Positions 24,509 to 33,287 of a stretch of 57,756 nt of DNA are shown here, piece by piece. The notes below the pieces were generated by a model. That model saw only the letters and a list, made by a program, of their open reading frames with translations. It did no database searches and was not told the origin of the DNA. The stretch is from Pseudomonadota bacterium (lineage in GTDB: Bacteria; Pseudomonadota; Alphaproteobacteria; Reyranellales; Reyranellaceae): the NCBI GenBank assembly GCA_020160955.1, contig JAIUOX010000015.1:1-57756 (forward strand), given 5' to 3'. The translations under genes were made by a program, and so were the position numbers. The stretch's first letter is position 1. Every line of letters starts with the position of its first letter.

Positions 24509-25681
24509 TCAGTTGACGAGTTCGCGCGCGGTCCGCAGCCCGGCGTACCCCGCCAGCTCGTCGATCGCGCCGAGCAGGTGGTACAGGCTGCTGGCCGGCA
24601 TGAAATCGGTCGCCGGACCACCGGCGGCATCCAGCCGGTCGACCCAGCCCCCCGCGGGCGTCAGGAAACGCGACGCCAGCCGATCGGCGAGCGCCGCGGC
24701 GCGGGCCTGGGCTTCCTCGCGGGCCCGTCCCGCCGCCGCCATCGCGACGTTCGCCTTGATCGCCTCGGTCATCGGCCACAGCCGGTGAGTCGTCGTATGC
24801 GGCGAACCGTCGACCAGCACCTCGTCGAAGATCAGGCCGCTCTCGGCATAGCCGTAGCGGTCGGCATGGTCGAAGAGCGCCTCGGGGACGTTCGCCAGCG
24901 TCCGCCCGGAAGCCTGCTCGAAGCGCTTGAGCAGCCACGCCCATTCGAAGTGGTGCCCCGGCTCGACGATCTTGCCGCGCGTCCCGGGCGCCGGCTTGAG
25001 GTCGGCATCGAAGTGCTCGATCACCACGCCGTGGGCGGGCTGGAAGAACTTGCCGACGAACAGGTCGGCGATCTCGCCCGCCCGCGCGAGGTAGCGCGGC
25101 TCGCCCGATGCCGACCACAGCCAGAGCAGGCCCTCGAACAGGTGCATGTGGGGGTTCTGGCTGCGCCCGCTGCCGGTGGGCGGCACGACATCGAGGTATC
25201 CCCCGGCCGGCGCGCGCATCGCCTTGTCGAGGTAGGCCAGCGTTTCGTCGGCCAGCGCCAGGGCATCGCTGCGCCGCGTGACCAGGACGTACGAGGCGAC
25301 CGCGAGCAGCACGAAGGCATGTGCGTAGAAATCGCGACGCGTGTCGGCGACCGTGCCGTCGCGATGGACCGCGAAGACCCAGCCCTCGGCGCCGTCGCGG
25401 TGGTGGTAGTCGCGCCGCATGCTGGCGAACGCGGTCTCCACCAGGGCGGCCCCCCCGGGATGCCAACCGCGCCGGGCAGCCATCGCGTAGCAGAAGATCT
25501 GGCGCGCCTGCACCATCAGGCGAATCGGCACCTCGGGCACCAGTCGGCCATCCATCGTCAGGCGTTCCTCGAACCGCCCCTGGGCGCGATCGAAGCCGCG
25601 CTCGGCCCACAGCGGAAGCGCCTGTCCGGCAGCCCAGTCGACCAGGGCCTGTGCGGACGTTCTGAGGCGATCAATTGACAC
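24509..25681 (-). CDS. AGE-family sugar epimerase/isomerase, 390 aa
   Basis: Member of the N-acylglucosamine 2-epimerase superfamily, an alpha-six/alpha-six barrel acting on sugars as an aldose-ketose isomerase or C2 epimerase. Typical segments are VPIRLMVQARQIFCYAMA, the DFYAHAFVLLA helix, NPHMHLFEGLLWLW, EPGHHFEWAWLL with paired His, and TTHRLWPMTEAIKA. The GTG start at 25681 gives MSIDRLRTSAQALVDWA. The substrate could be mannose, a mannose phosphate, or a heptose; in this locus it may supply mannose- or heptulose-type precursors. It converges on the 3,5-epimerase with a 45-base gap. Confidence 0.85.
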   Translation of the reverse strand: MSIDRLRTSAQALVDWAAGQALPLWAERGFDRAQGRFEERLTMDGRLVPEVPIRLMVQARQIFCYAMAARRGWHPGGAALVETAFASMRRDYHHRDGAEGWVFAVHRDGTVADTRRDFYAHAFVLLAVASYVLVTRRSDALALADETLAYLDKAMRAPAGGYLDVVPPTGSGRSQNPHMHLFEGLLWLWSASGEPRYLARAGEIADLFVGKFFQPAHGVVIEHFDADLKPAPGTRGKIVEPGHHFEWAWLLKRFEQASGRTLANVPEALFDHADRYGYAESGLIFDEVLVDGSPHTTTHRLWPMTEAIKANVAMAAAGRAREEAQARAAALADRLASRFLTPAGGWVDRLDAAGGPATDFMPASSLYHLLGAIDELAGYAGLRTARELVN

Positions 25682-25721
25682 GAGCCGGTACCTTGTCGAG
25701 CGATTGGGGCCTTGAGGAAAA

Positions 25722-26768
25722 CTAGGCGGACGGCGCCAGCTCGGCCACCCGCTGCTCGGGAATGGCCACCACGTTCGATGACAGCGGGTTGCTGCTGGGC
25801 CACGCCTCGAGCAGGCCGGTCGCCGAAGAGAACACGAACACGCGGTATCCGAACTTGTCCCGCAGCGTTTCCAGCAGGGTGTCGGCGCAGTTGCCCTGGG
25901 CCCGCAGGGCCTTGTCGTTCACCTCGAGCAGCAGGATCGGCCGCATCTTCTCGAGCACGGTCGTCGCGCCGTCGACCACCCGCGCCTCGGCACCCTCGAC
26001 GTCGATCTTCACGAAGTCGACTTGGGCCAGGCCGAGCCGCGTCACCACCGAGTCGAGCGGTTCGATCGCGACCCGCTCCAGGCTGGCGCGCACGACGTCG
26101 TCGTGGGCGAACGCACCGAGCGTGTTGTGGCCGGCATGGACGCCGTGAGCGAGGTGGAGGTCGGCCAGGCCCGAGGCCGCGCCGATGGCGGCGGGCACTA
26201 CCGTCACGTTGTCGAGGCCGTTGCGCCCGAGGTTGCGCTGCAGGTGGGCGCGCTCGCGCGAGCTCGGCTCGGCGGCGACCACCAGCCCGGTGGGACCGAC
26301 CCGGCGGGCGGCGAACAGGGTGTAGTACCCGTCGTTGGCCCCGACATCGATGAACACCATCCCGGGCTTCAGCACCCGGTCGAGGAAGGCGAACTCGTTG
26401 GGCTCGAACGATCCACAGACATAGAGGCAGAGGCTGTTGTCGTTGCCCAGGGTGAGGTCGACGGTGGTGCCGCTGTGCCAGCGCACGGTGATCGGCACCG
26501 CGAGTTCCTTCTCGCGGGCGGCTTCCCACAGGGCGCCGCGGCGGCAGGCCAGCCAGCGCCGCTCCTCGTAGTACTCCTCGGCGAACATCCAGCCCGGGCG
26601 GGGCCGCAGCCGGGGCACGCCCGGGGCCAGCAGGGCGGCGTAGGCGGACCCGATGGTCGGCGCATTGACGATCAGCCAACGCCCCAGGTTGTCGAGGTGG
26701 TAACCCACACCGGAGCAGATCCGGTCCCAGGCCGTGGGGGGGCTGATCGATCGCCGAGCGGTCGTCAT
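25722..26768 (-). CDS. FkbM-family methyltransferase, 348 aa (paralogue A)
   Basis: SAM-dependent methyltransferase. About 120 residues precede the fold and contain GSFEPNEFAFLDRVLKPGM; motif I is VFIDVGANDGYYTLFAAR, the acidic loop is VVAAEPSSRER, and the FkbM hallmark is VDFVKIDVEGAEARVV. It is clearly paralogous with the gene at 36373-37386 along its whole length, including HGVHAGHNTLGAF and the N-terminal segment. It sits 41 bases downstream of nothing on its own strand and about 40 bases upstream of the AGE gene, so the two may be cotranscribed from the promoter candidate at 26812-26840. It is the last glycan-locus gene before the surA block. Confidence 0.9.
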   Translation of the reverse strand: MTTARRSISPPTAWDRICSGVGYHLDNLGRWLIVNAPTIGSAYAALLAPGVPRLRPRPGWMFAEEYYEERRWLACRRGALWEAAREKELAVPITVRWHSGTTVDLTLGNDNSLCLYVCGSFEPNEFAFLDRVLKPGMVFIDVGANDGYYTLFAARRVGPTGLVVAAEPSSRERAHLQRNLGRNGLDNVTVVPAAIGAASGLADLHLAHGVHAGHNTLGAFAHDDVVRASLERVAIEPLDSVVTRLGLAQVDFVKIDVEGAEARVVDGATTVLEKMRPILLLEVNDKALRAQGNCADTLLETLRDKFGYRVFVFSSATGLLEAWPSSNPLSSNVVAIPEQRVAELAPSA

Positions 26769-26811
26769 TCGTCGATTCGATGCCTCTTCTGCCCAAGCCC
26801 CTGTAGGGTTT

Positions 26812-26840
26812 CGGCTAAACTACCCTCCGTCGAGCGTCAA
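26812..26840 (-). promoter_or_regulatory. Candidate promoter for the FkbM-AGE pair
   Basis: TTGACG, 17 bases, TAGCCG on the minus strand. Besides the spacing it shares TTGACGCT and AGGGTAG with the candidate upstream of the TPR gene (5266-5294). The leader would be about 37 bases. Confidence 0.4.
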
Positions 26841-26943
26841 GCACGCCCGCATCTTGCCATAGTCCACCACTAAGGCATTGCCCTCCGTTGCAGCCGATCT
26901 GTTGCGGAATATAATGCTGGCCCCTCTTGCAAGAACCGGTGCA

Positions 26944-28209
26944 ATGCGCGCGTTGATTCTCCGCACCCTCCTCCTCGTCTGCGTCGTCGTGGCGCCCAGC
27001 GTCGGCTCGGCGCAGGTCCGCGTGCTGGCGCGCGTCAACGATGACGCCATCACCGACTTCGACCTGCAGCAGCGCGTCCAGTTCGCGATCCGGACCACCG
27101 GCCTGCAGGACAGCCCCGACCTGCGGCAGCGCATGGCGGCCCAGATGCTCCGCCAGATGATCGACGAGCGGCTCCAGCTGCAGGACGCCAAGCGCCTCGG
27201 CCTGAAGGCGACCGATAACGAGATGCAACAGCGGCTGGGCGACATCGAGCGCGCCGCCGGCATGAGCCGCGGCCAGTTCCGCCAGTACATCCAGAGCACC
27301 GGCGTGTCCTACGACATCGCCGTCCAGCAGATCGAGGCCCAGATCGCCTGGAACAAGATCCTGCGCCGCAAGGTGCGGCCGCAGGTCGACGTGACGGACG
27401 CCGAGGTCGACGACGCTCTGGCCCGGGCCCGCGCCAACGTCGGCAAGACCGAGTCCCGGGTCGCCGAGATCTTCGTCCCGATCGACCGCGCCGACATGGC
27501 GGACGGCGCCAAGCGCGCGGCCGACCGCATCGTCGAGCAGCTGAAGCGGGGGGCGCCGTTCGGCGCCGTGGCGCAGCAGTTCTCGCAGGGCGCGACGGCT
27601 CAGGCTGGCGGCGAGCTCGGCTGGGTCCTGCCCGGCTCGCTCGACCCGACGCTCGACTCGGCGGTCGAGAAGCTCCAGCCGCGACAGTTCTCCGACCCGA
27701 TCCGGACGACCGCCGGCTACCACGTCATCTACGTCATCGACCGCCGCCCCTTCGCCTCGGCCCGGCCCGACGACGTGCGCCTCAACCTGACCCAGATGAC
27801 CCTGCCGCTGCCGGTCAACGCGACCGACGCCGAGGTTGCCAAGGCCAACGGCGATGCCCAGAAGGCGATGGCCGGCGTGCGCAATTGCGCCGACCTGCAC
27901 GTCCGGGCCCGCGACCTCAAGGGCGCGACCTCGGGCGACCTGACCGGCGTCCGGGTCGGCGACCTGCAGGGCAATCCCCAGATGTTCGAGCAGATCCCGA
28001 AGCTCAACGTCGGCGGCACCGCCGGTCCGTTCCGAGTCGCCGAAGGCCTGCAGGTGGTCGCGCTGTGCGGCCGCCAGGGCGCCGACGGCATGCCGACGCG
28101 CGATGCGCTGGGCCAGCAGCTCCTGCTGCAGAAGGTCGAGGCCGCCGGTCGCCGCTACATGCGCGACCTGCGCCGCCAGGCGACGATCGACGTCAAGCAA
28201 CCCTCATGA
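26944..28209 (+). CDS. surA: Periplasmic peptidyl-prolyl isomerase/chaperone SurA
   Basis: Outer-membrane-protein chaperone with parvulin domains. The start at 26944 gives a 421-residue protein with a signal peptide (LILRTLLLVCVVVAPSVGSAQ, cleavage after about residue 21), then the SurA N-domain (VLARVNDDAITDFDLQQRVQ), and a parvulin domain near residues 165-265 (GAPFGAVAQQFSQG, GGELGWVLPGSLDP, RTTAGYHVIYV). A second, degenerate parvulin-like region follows. Upstream in-frame starts (26878, 26914) would put extra residues before the signal peptide. The stop overlaps the pdxA start (ATGA). The usual upstream partner lptD is absent; the neighbour is the glycan locus. Confidence 0.93.
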   Translation: MRALILRTLLLVCVVVAPSVGSAQVRVLARVNDDAITDFDLQQRVQFAIRTTGLQDSPDLRQRMAAQMLRQMIDERLQLQDAKRLGLKATDNEMQQRLGDIERAAGMSRGQFRQYIQSTGVSYDIAVQQIEAQIAWNKILRRKVRPQVDVTDAEVDDALARARANVGKTESRVAEIFVPIDRADMADGAKRAADRIVEQLKRGAPFGAVAQQFSQGATAQAGGELGWVLPGSLDPTLDSAVEKLQPRQFSDPIRTTAGYHVIYVIDRRPFASARPDDVRLNLTQMTLPLPVNATDAEVAKANGDAQKAMAGVRNCADLHVRARDLKGATSGDLTGVRVGDLQGNPQMFEQIPKLNVGGTAGPFRVAEGLQVVALCGRQGADGMPTRDALGQQLLLQKVEAAGRRYMRDLRRQATIDVKQPS

Positions 28210-29204
28210 GCGGCGCCGCGCCGCTCGCCGTCACGATGGGCGAGCCGGCCGGGGTCGGCGGGGAACTCAGTCTCAAGGCATGGTCGACGCGCCGGCCGGG
28301 CGATCGGCCGTTTTTCGTGCTCGACGATGCGGCCCGCCTGGCGGCGATCGCCGCGCGGCTCGGCCTCGACATCCCGCTGCGCGAGGTCGACCGGCCGGCC
28401 GATGCCGCCGCGGTCTTCGCCGACGCCCTGCCCGTGTTGCCGATCCGCCTGCGCGCCGCCGTGCAGGCCGGCCGGCCCGACCCGGGCAACGCGCCCGCGA
28501 CGCTCGAGTCGATCGAGCGGGCGGTCGAGCTGGCGCAACGCGGCGAGATCGCCGGCCTGGTGACCAACCCGATCCAGAAGAAGACGCTGCAGGACGCGGG
28601 CTTCGCGCACCCGGGCCACACCGAGTACCTCGCCGAGCTCGCCGGCGGCGTCGACGTCGCGATGATGCTGGCCTGCCCCGCGCTGCGCGTCGTACCGGTG
28701 ACCATCCACCTCTCGCTCGCCGACGCGGTGCGCACGCTCGACACCGAGGGCATCGTTCGCGCCGGCCGAATCACCGCTGGAGGACTGAAGAGCCTGTTCG
28801 GCATCGCCCGGCCGCGCCTCGCCGTGGCGGCGCTCAATCCGCACGCCGGCGAGCAGGGCGCGATGGGCGACGAGGAACGCCGCATCATCGTCCCGGCGAT
28901 CGAAATCCTGCGTCGCGAGGGCATCGACGCCACCGGCCCCGCCCCGGCCGACACGCTGTTCCATGCCGCCGCGCGCACCGCCTACGACGCCGCGATCTGC
29001 ATGTACCACGACCAGGCCCTGATCCCGATCAAGACGGTCGACTTCGCCGGCGGCGTCAACGTGACGCTCGGGCTGCCGTTCGTCCGCACCTCGCCCGACC
29101 ACGGCACGGCCCTCGACATCGCCGGCACGGGACGCGCCGACCCGACCAGCCTGATCGCCGCGCTGCACGTGGCCGACGACATGGCGCGGCGCCGCGGCGC
29201 CTGA
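28206..29204 (+). CDS. pdxA: 4-hydroxythreonine-4-phosphate dehydrogenase
   Basis: NAD-dependent step of the DXP-dependent pyridoxal phosphate pathway; oxidises 4-phosphohydroxy-L-threonine. The 332-residue product opens with VTMGEPAGVGGEL, contains VTNPIQKKTLQDAGFAHPGHTEYLAE (His ligand), AALNPHAGEQGAMGDEE (second His) and AICMYHDQALIPIK (third His), the three metal-binding histidines of PdxA. The ATG overlaps the surA stop by four bases, implying translational coupling. The gene is followed by rsmA, the usual alphaproteobacterial and enterobacterial order. Confidence 0.95.
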   Translation: MSGAAPLAVTMGEPAGVGGELSLKAWSTRRPGDRPFFVLDDAARLAAIAARLGLDIPLREVDRPADAAAVFADALPVLPIRLRAAVQAGRPDPGNAPATLESIERAVELAQRGEIAGLVTNPIQKKTLQDAGFAHPGHTEYLAELAGGVDVAMMLACPALRVVPVTIHLSLADAVRTLDTEGIVRAGRITAGGLKSLFGIARPRLAVAALNPHAGEQGAMGDEERRIIVPAIEILRREGIDATGPAPADTLFHAAARTAYDAAICMYHDQALIPIKTVDFAGGVNVTLGLPFVRTSPDHGTALDIAGTGRADPTSLIAALHVADDMARRRGA

Positions 29205-29212
29205 CGGTCGCC

Positions 29213-30076
29213 GTGAGCGACGGCCCCGCGAGTGACGGCCCCGTCATCGACAGGCTCGCCGGTCTGCCGCCGCTGCGCGAGGTCATCGCCGCCCACGGCC
29301 TCGACGCCCGCAAGCGCTTCGGCCAGCACTTCCTGTTCGACCTCAACCTCACCCGCCGCATCGCCCGCGCCGCGGCACCGCTCGACCAGGGCACCACGAT
29401 CGAGGTCGGTCCCGGCCCGGGCGGCCTTACCCGCGCCCTGTTGCTGGAGGGCGCCGGGCGCGTCGTGGCCGTCGAGATCGACCCGCGCGCCATCGCCGTG
29501 CTCGAGGACCTTCGGGCGGTGGCCGGAAATCGCCTCGAGGTCGTTGCCGGCGACGCCCTCGACATCGATCCATCCAGTCTCGGCCCGGCGCCGCGCCGCA
29601 TCGTCGCCAACCTGCCCTACAACGTCTCGACCGTGCTGCTGGTGAACTGGCTGCACCGGGTCGATGCCCTGCAGGACATGGTCCTGATGTTCCAGAAGGA
29701 AGTCGTGGACCGGCTCGCCGCCTCGCCCCGGTCCAAGGACTACGGCCGGCTGTCGGTGCTCACCCAGCACGTCTGCACCGTGCAGCGGCTGTTCGACATC
29801 GCCCCGTCGGCCTTCGTGCCGCCGCCCAAGGTGGTGTCGTCGGTGGTGCGGCTGCGCCCCCGCCCGGCGGCGGAGCGGCTGACGGACCTGCGGCCGCTGG
29901 AGCGGGTCACCGCGGCCGCCTTCGGGCAGCGACGCAAGATGCTGCGCAGTTCCCTCGCCGCGGTCTTCCCCCAGCCCCAGGCCGTTCTGGAGCGGTTCGG
30001 GTTGCCCCCGACGGCCCGGGCGGAGGAACTCGCGGTGGGCGACTTCGTCCGGCTCGCCGAGGCTCTTGACGAGTGA
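29213..30076 (+). CDS. rsmA: 16S rRNA (adenine1518/1519-N6)-dimethyltransferase RsmA/KsgA
   Basis: Dimethylates two adjacent adenines in the 3'-terminal hairpin of 16S rRNA during small-subunit maturation. The family signature KRFGQHFLFDLNLTRRI is followed by SAM motif I EVGPGPGGLTRALL, acidic AVEIDPRA, motif IV VANLPYNVSTVLL, and LVMFQKE-like MVLMFQKEV. A C-terminal RNA-binding domain follows (AAFGQRRKMLRSSL). The start is a GTG eight bases after the pdxA stop; no ATG is available in frame before the conserved region. Length (287 aa) is normal. Confidence 0.95.
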   Translation: MSDGPASDGPVIDRLAGLPPLREVIAAHGLDARKRFGQHFLFDLNLTRRIARAAAPLDQGTTIEVGPGPGGLTRALLLEGAGRVVAVEIDPRAIAVLEDLRAVAGNRLEVVAGDALDIDPSSLGPAPRRIVANLPYNVSTVLLVNWLHRVDALQDMVLMFQKEVVDRLAASPRSKDYGRLSVLTQHVCTVQRLFDIAPSAFVPPPKVVSSVVRLRPRPAAERLTDLRPLERVTAAAFGQRRKMLRSSLAAVFPQPQAVLERFGLPPTARAEELAVGDFVRLAEALDE

Positions 30077-30100
30077 GCACTCACTCAATATTCTGAAGCC

Positions 30101-30901
30101 ATGATCCGCTCCCTGGCCTTCAACATCTTCTTCTACGCCTTCACCACCCTGACGGCGGTTGTCGGCATCCTGCTGGTGCCGATCCCCACGCCGGTCGTCC
30201 TGCGCGGCCTGCTGCACCGCTACGCCCAGGGCGTCGTGTGGGGCATGCGCTGGATCGGCGGCATGCGGGTCGAGATCCGCGGCCGGGAACACCTTCCGGT
30301 GCGCGGCCCCGCCCTGCTCGCCAACAAGCATCACAGCGAGGCCGACGGCCTCCTGCTGGCGGCCGAGATCCCCGGCATCGCCTTCGTCGCGATGCAGGAG
30401 CTGTTCCGCTATCCGCTGATCGGCGCCATCCTCTACCGCCTGCAGATGATCCGGGTGGACACCTGCGGCGGCGGCAAGGAGCGCGCCAACCTCGCGCAGT
30501 TCGCCAAGCGCGCCTACGACAGCGGCCGCCACATCGCGATCTATCCCGAGGGCAACCTGATGCAGCCGGGGGAGCGCGAGCGCTACCGCTCGGGCATCTT
30601 CTACCTCTACCGCGACCTTGGCCTGCCGGTGACCCCGGTGGCGACGTCGCTGGGCCTGGTCTGGAATCGCCGCGACTGGCGCAAGCGGGCGGGACGCTGC
30701 GCCATCGAGTTCCTGCCGGCGATCGAGACCGGCCTCGACAAGGAAACCTTCATGCGACGCCTCGAGGACACGATCGAAACCAACAGCGACCGCCTGATCG
30801 CCGAGTTCTCGGGCCGTCCCTACGCGCCCTCGCGCCTCGTCCTGCGCTCCCAGGGCGAGACCGGCAGCGGCTCGGTCAGCGCCCCTCGCGCAGCCCTTTG
30901 A
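30101..30901 (+). CDS. PlsC-like 1-acylglycerol-3-phosphate acyltransferase, 266 aa
   Basis: Membrane-associated acyltransferase of phospholipid synthesis or a related acyl transfer. An N-terminal hydrophobic segment (residues about 5-30) is followed by the HX4D motif in NKHHSEADGLLL, the glycerophosphate-binding segment IAIYPEGNLMQPGERERYRSG, and VTPVATSLGLVW. The ATG has TGAAG upstream and lies 24 bases after rsmA, so it is probably in the same transcript. The last 26 bases overlap the end of the convergent gmk gene. Its place between rsmA and gmk is not the most common layout. Confidence 0.88.
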   Translation: MIRSLAFNIFFYAFTTLTAVVGILLVPIPTPVVLRGLLHRYAQGVVWGMRWIGGMRVEIRGREHLPVRGPALLANKHHSEADGLLLAAEIPGIAFVAMQELFRYPLIGAILYRLQMIRVDTCGGGKERANLAQFAKRAYDSGRHIAIYPEGNLMQPGERERYRSGIFYLYRDLGLPVTPVATSLGLVWNRRDWRKRAGRCAIEFLPAIETGLDKETFMRRLEDTIETNSDRLIAEFSGRPYAPSRLVLRSQGETGSGSVSAPRAAL

Positions 30902-31532
30902 CGAAGGTCGACATGCCGACCTGGCGCTCGCGCTTCAGGCGCTCCGCCGTCAGGATCGACTTGAGGTTGTTGAGGCTGGTGGCGATGTCGCGGTTCACCA
31001 GCACGTAGTCGTACTCGGCCCAGTGGCTCATCTCGTCGGCCGCCTTGGCCATCCGCTGGGCGACCACTTCCTTCGGATCCTGGGCACGCGTCAGCAGCCG
31101 CTTCTCGAGGTCGCGCGTCGACGGCGGCAGGATGAACACGGTGACGAGGTCGGCGCGCGACGTGTCCATGTCGCGCAGCTGTTGCGTGCCCTGCCAGTCG
31201 ATGTCGAACAACACGTCGCGGCCGCTGCCCAGCAGTTGCTCGACCGGCGCGCGCGGCGTGCCGTAGTAGTTGCCAAACACCTCGGCGTACTCGAGGAACT
31301 CCTGGCGCTCGATCATGCCGCGGAACGTCGCCGTGTCGATGAAATGGTAGTCGACGCCGTCGCGTTCGCCCGGCCGCTTGTGCCGCGTCGTGCACGACAC
31401 GCTCAGCTGGATCTGCTTGTCGTTGTCGAGCAGCTGCCGCGACAGGGTTGTCTTGCCGGCGCCCGACGGCGACGACAGCACCAGCATGAGACCCCGGCGC
31501 AGGATCGCCGAGGAGCCGTTCTCATTCGACAT
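30876..31532 (-). CDS. gmk: Guanylate kinase
   Basis: Phosphorylates GMP to GDP with ATP. The P-loop LVLSSPSGAGKTTLSRQLL is at residues about 16-34; the GMP-binding region is SVSCTTRHKRPGERDGVDYHF; FLEYAEVFGNYYGTP and DVLFDIDWQGTQQLR complete the core. The 218-residue length is normal. It is downstream of yicC, whose stop lies 11 bases inside the gmk start, a typical alphaproteobacterial pairing. GDP from this enzyme is a precursor of the GTP used for GDP-sugars. Confidence 0.95.
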   Translation of the reverse strand: MSNENGSSAILRRGLMLVLSSPSGAGKTTLSRQLLDNDKQIQLSVSCTTRHKRPGERDGVDYHFIDTATFRGMIERQEFLEYAEVFGNYYGTPRAPVEQLLGSGRDVLFDIDWQGTQQLRDMDTSRADLVTVFILPPSTRDLEKRLLTRAQDPKEVVAQRMAKAADEMSHWAEYDYVLVNRDIATSLNNLKSILTAERLKRERQVGMSTFVKGLREGR

Positions 31533-32418
31533 TCTGGACCTGCTCCCGCAGACGCTCGATGGCGCCCTTCAGATCGATGCCGATGCGCGTCAGCTCGATG
31601 TCCGCCGACTTCGAGCACAGCGTATTGGCCTCGCGGTTGAACTCCTGGCAGAGGAAATCGAACTTGCGGCCGACCGGGTGGTCGGCCCGCGCCTCGCCCA
31701 GCAGGGTACGCGCCTGCGCGATGTGGGCGGCCAGCCGGTCCAGTTCCTCGCGCACGTCGGCCTTGCCGACCAGCAGGGCGACTTCCTGCGCGAAGCGTTC
31801 CTCCGACAGCGCCGGCGCCCGCTCCAGCAGCTCGGCCAGCTGCGACGAGAAGCGATCGCGCAGCGTGCCGACCTGCGTCGCGGCGCGCTCGGCCGCCCGG
31901 CTGCACAACGCCTCGACCTCGTCGACCAGGCGCTCGATCACGCCGGCCAGGGCACGCCCCTCGCCCGCCCTCGCCGACGCCAGCGCGCCCAGCACCTCGT
32001 CGAGCGACGCCTGCAGCGCGCGGTCGAGCGCGGACAGCTCCGCCTCGGTCTCGGCCCGCTCGTCCTGTTCCTCGATGACGCCGCGAACCCGCAACAGGCC
32101 GTCGGCCGACGGCGGCGCGGCCCCAGTCGTCTTGCGCACTTCCTCGACCAGCGCGGCCAGCTCGGCCAGCAGCGCGCGGTTGATGCGCAGCGGCTTGCCC
32201 TGCTGTTCGCTGGCGATGGTCAGCGTGAGATTGACGTTGCCGCGCTTGAAGCGACCCGAAACAGCGGTCCGGGCGGGATTCTCGAGCCGCTCGAAGCCCT
32301 GCGGCACGCGGCACCGGACCTCGAGGTTGCGACCGTTGACGCTGCGCGCTTCCCAGACCCAGCGCCGGCGATCATCCGATCCCTGCGCCCGCGCGTATCC
32401 CGTCATGCTTGCGATCAA
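31522..32418 (-). CDS. yicC: YicC-family endoribonuclease-like protein
   Basis: Conserved protein next to gmk; E. coli YicC is an endoribonuclease with a role in RNA turnover. The N-terminus is IASMTGYARAQGS; the C-terminal DUF1732 is seen in DHPVGRKFDFLCQEFNREANTLCSKS and DIELTRIGIDLKGAIERLREQVQNVE. The start is set at a TTG (32418), because a GGGGGA lies six bases from it and the resulting M-I-A-S-M-T-G matches homologues; the ATG four codons in would be too far from that site. The coding end overlaps the gmk start by 11 bases. Length is 298 aa. Confidence 0.92.
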   Translation of the reverse strand: MIASMTGYARAQGSDDRRRWVWEARSVNGRNLEVRCRVPQGFERLENPARTAVSGRFKRGNVNLTLTIASEQQGKPLRINRALLAELAALVEEVRKTTGAAPPSADGLLRVRGVIEEQDERAETEAELSALDRALQASLDEVLGALASARAGEGRALAGVIERLVDEVEALCSRAAERAATQVGTLRDRFSSQLAELLERAPALSEERFAQEVALLVGKADVREELDRLAAHIAQARTLLGEARADHPVGRKFDFLCQEFNREANTLCSKSADIELTRIGIDLKGAIERLREQVQNVE

Positions 32419-32529
32419 AAAGCTTCCCCCGCTCCCGTCTTCGCCGTCCCAACCACTGGTCGCGCCGCGGCGAGGCACTCTAGTATCCACGCCGGACCCA
32501 GACAACGCGGTCCGGCCGAAGGTTATCCC

Positions 32530-33285
32530 ATGAAGACGTTCTCCAGCATCGTGATCACCGGCGCATCGAGCGGCATCGGCGAAGCGCTCGCCCTCGACTA
32601 CGCCGCCGTGCCGGGCGCCGCGCTGGCCCTGACCGGCCGCGATGTCGGCCGCCTGGAGGCCGTCGCCGCCGCCTGCCGCGCCAAGGGCGCGACCGTGGTC
32701 GCCGGGGCGATCGACGTGGTGGAACGCGAGCGGCTCGCCGACTGGCTGCAAGCCTTCGACGACGCGCACCCGGTCGACCTCGTGATCGCCAATGCCGGCA
32801 TCTCGATCGACAAGGACAATTCCTCGCTCGACGACTTCTCGATCATCCGCCGGACGATGGACGTCAACATCGGCGGCGTGCTGAACACCGTCGAGCCGCT
32901 GCTGGCGCGCATGATGGCGCGGCGCCGCGGCCAGGTCGCGGTGATGGCCTCGCTCGCCAGCTTCATCGGCCTGCCCTACTCGGCGTCGTACAACGCCAGC
33001 AAGGCGGCGGTCCGGGTATGGGGCGAGAGCATCCGCTACGTGCTGAAGAAGCACGATATCGGCGTCAGCGTGATCTGCCCCGGTTTCGTCGTCAGCCGCA
33101 TGACCGCCGACGCGCCGTTCCCGATGCCCTTCCTGATGACCTCGGCGCGCGCCTCGGCGATCATCCGCCGCGCCCTGTCCCTCAACCGGCCCCGCATCGC
33201 CTTCCCGATCGGCACCAAGGCCGCCGTCTGGCTGGGCCAGACCCTGCCGGCCCGCTGGACCAACCGCCTGCTCGGCGGCGCCTGA
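32530..33285 (+). CDS. Classical short-chain dehydrogenase/reductase, 251 aa
   Basis: NAD(P)-dependent oxidoreductase. Motifs: TGASSGIGEALA (TGxxxGxG) at residues 10-21, IANAGIS (NNAG equivalent), the catalytic Ser in MASLASF, and YSASYNASKAA with the Tyr-Lys pair. The C-terminal 50 residues (AIIRRALSLNRPRIAFPIGTK) resemble DltE/YdfG-like SDRs that sit in the membrane periphery. It is divergent from yicC and convergent with the VWA gene, from which it is separated by two bases. The substrate is unknown. Confidence 0.88.
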   Translation: MKTFSSIVITGASSGIGEALALDYAAVPGAALALTGRDVGRLEAVAAACRAKGATVVAGAIDVVERERLADWLQAFDDAHPVDLVIANAGISIDKDNSSLDDFSIIRRTMDVNIGGVLNTVEPLLARMMARRRGQVAVMASLASFIGLPYSASYNASKAAVRVWGESIRYVLKKHDIGVSVICPGFVVSRMTADAPFPMPFLMTSARASAIIRRALSLNRPRIAFPIGTKAAVWLGQTLPARWTNRLLGGA

Positions 33286-33287
33286 GC

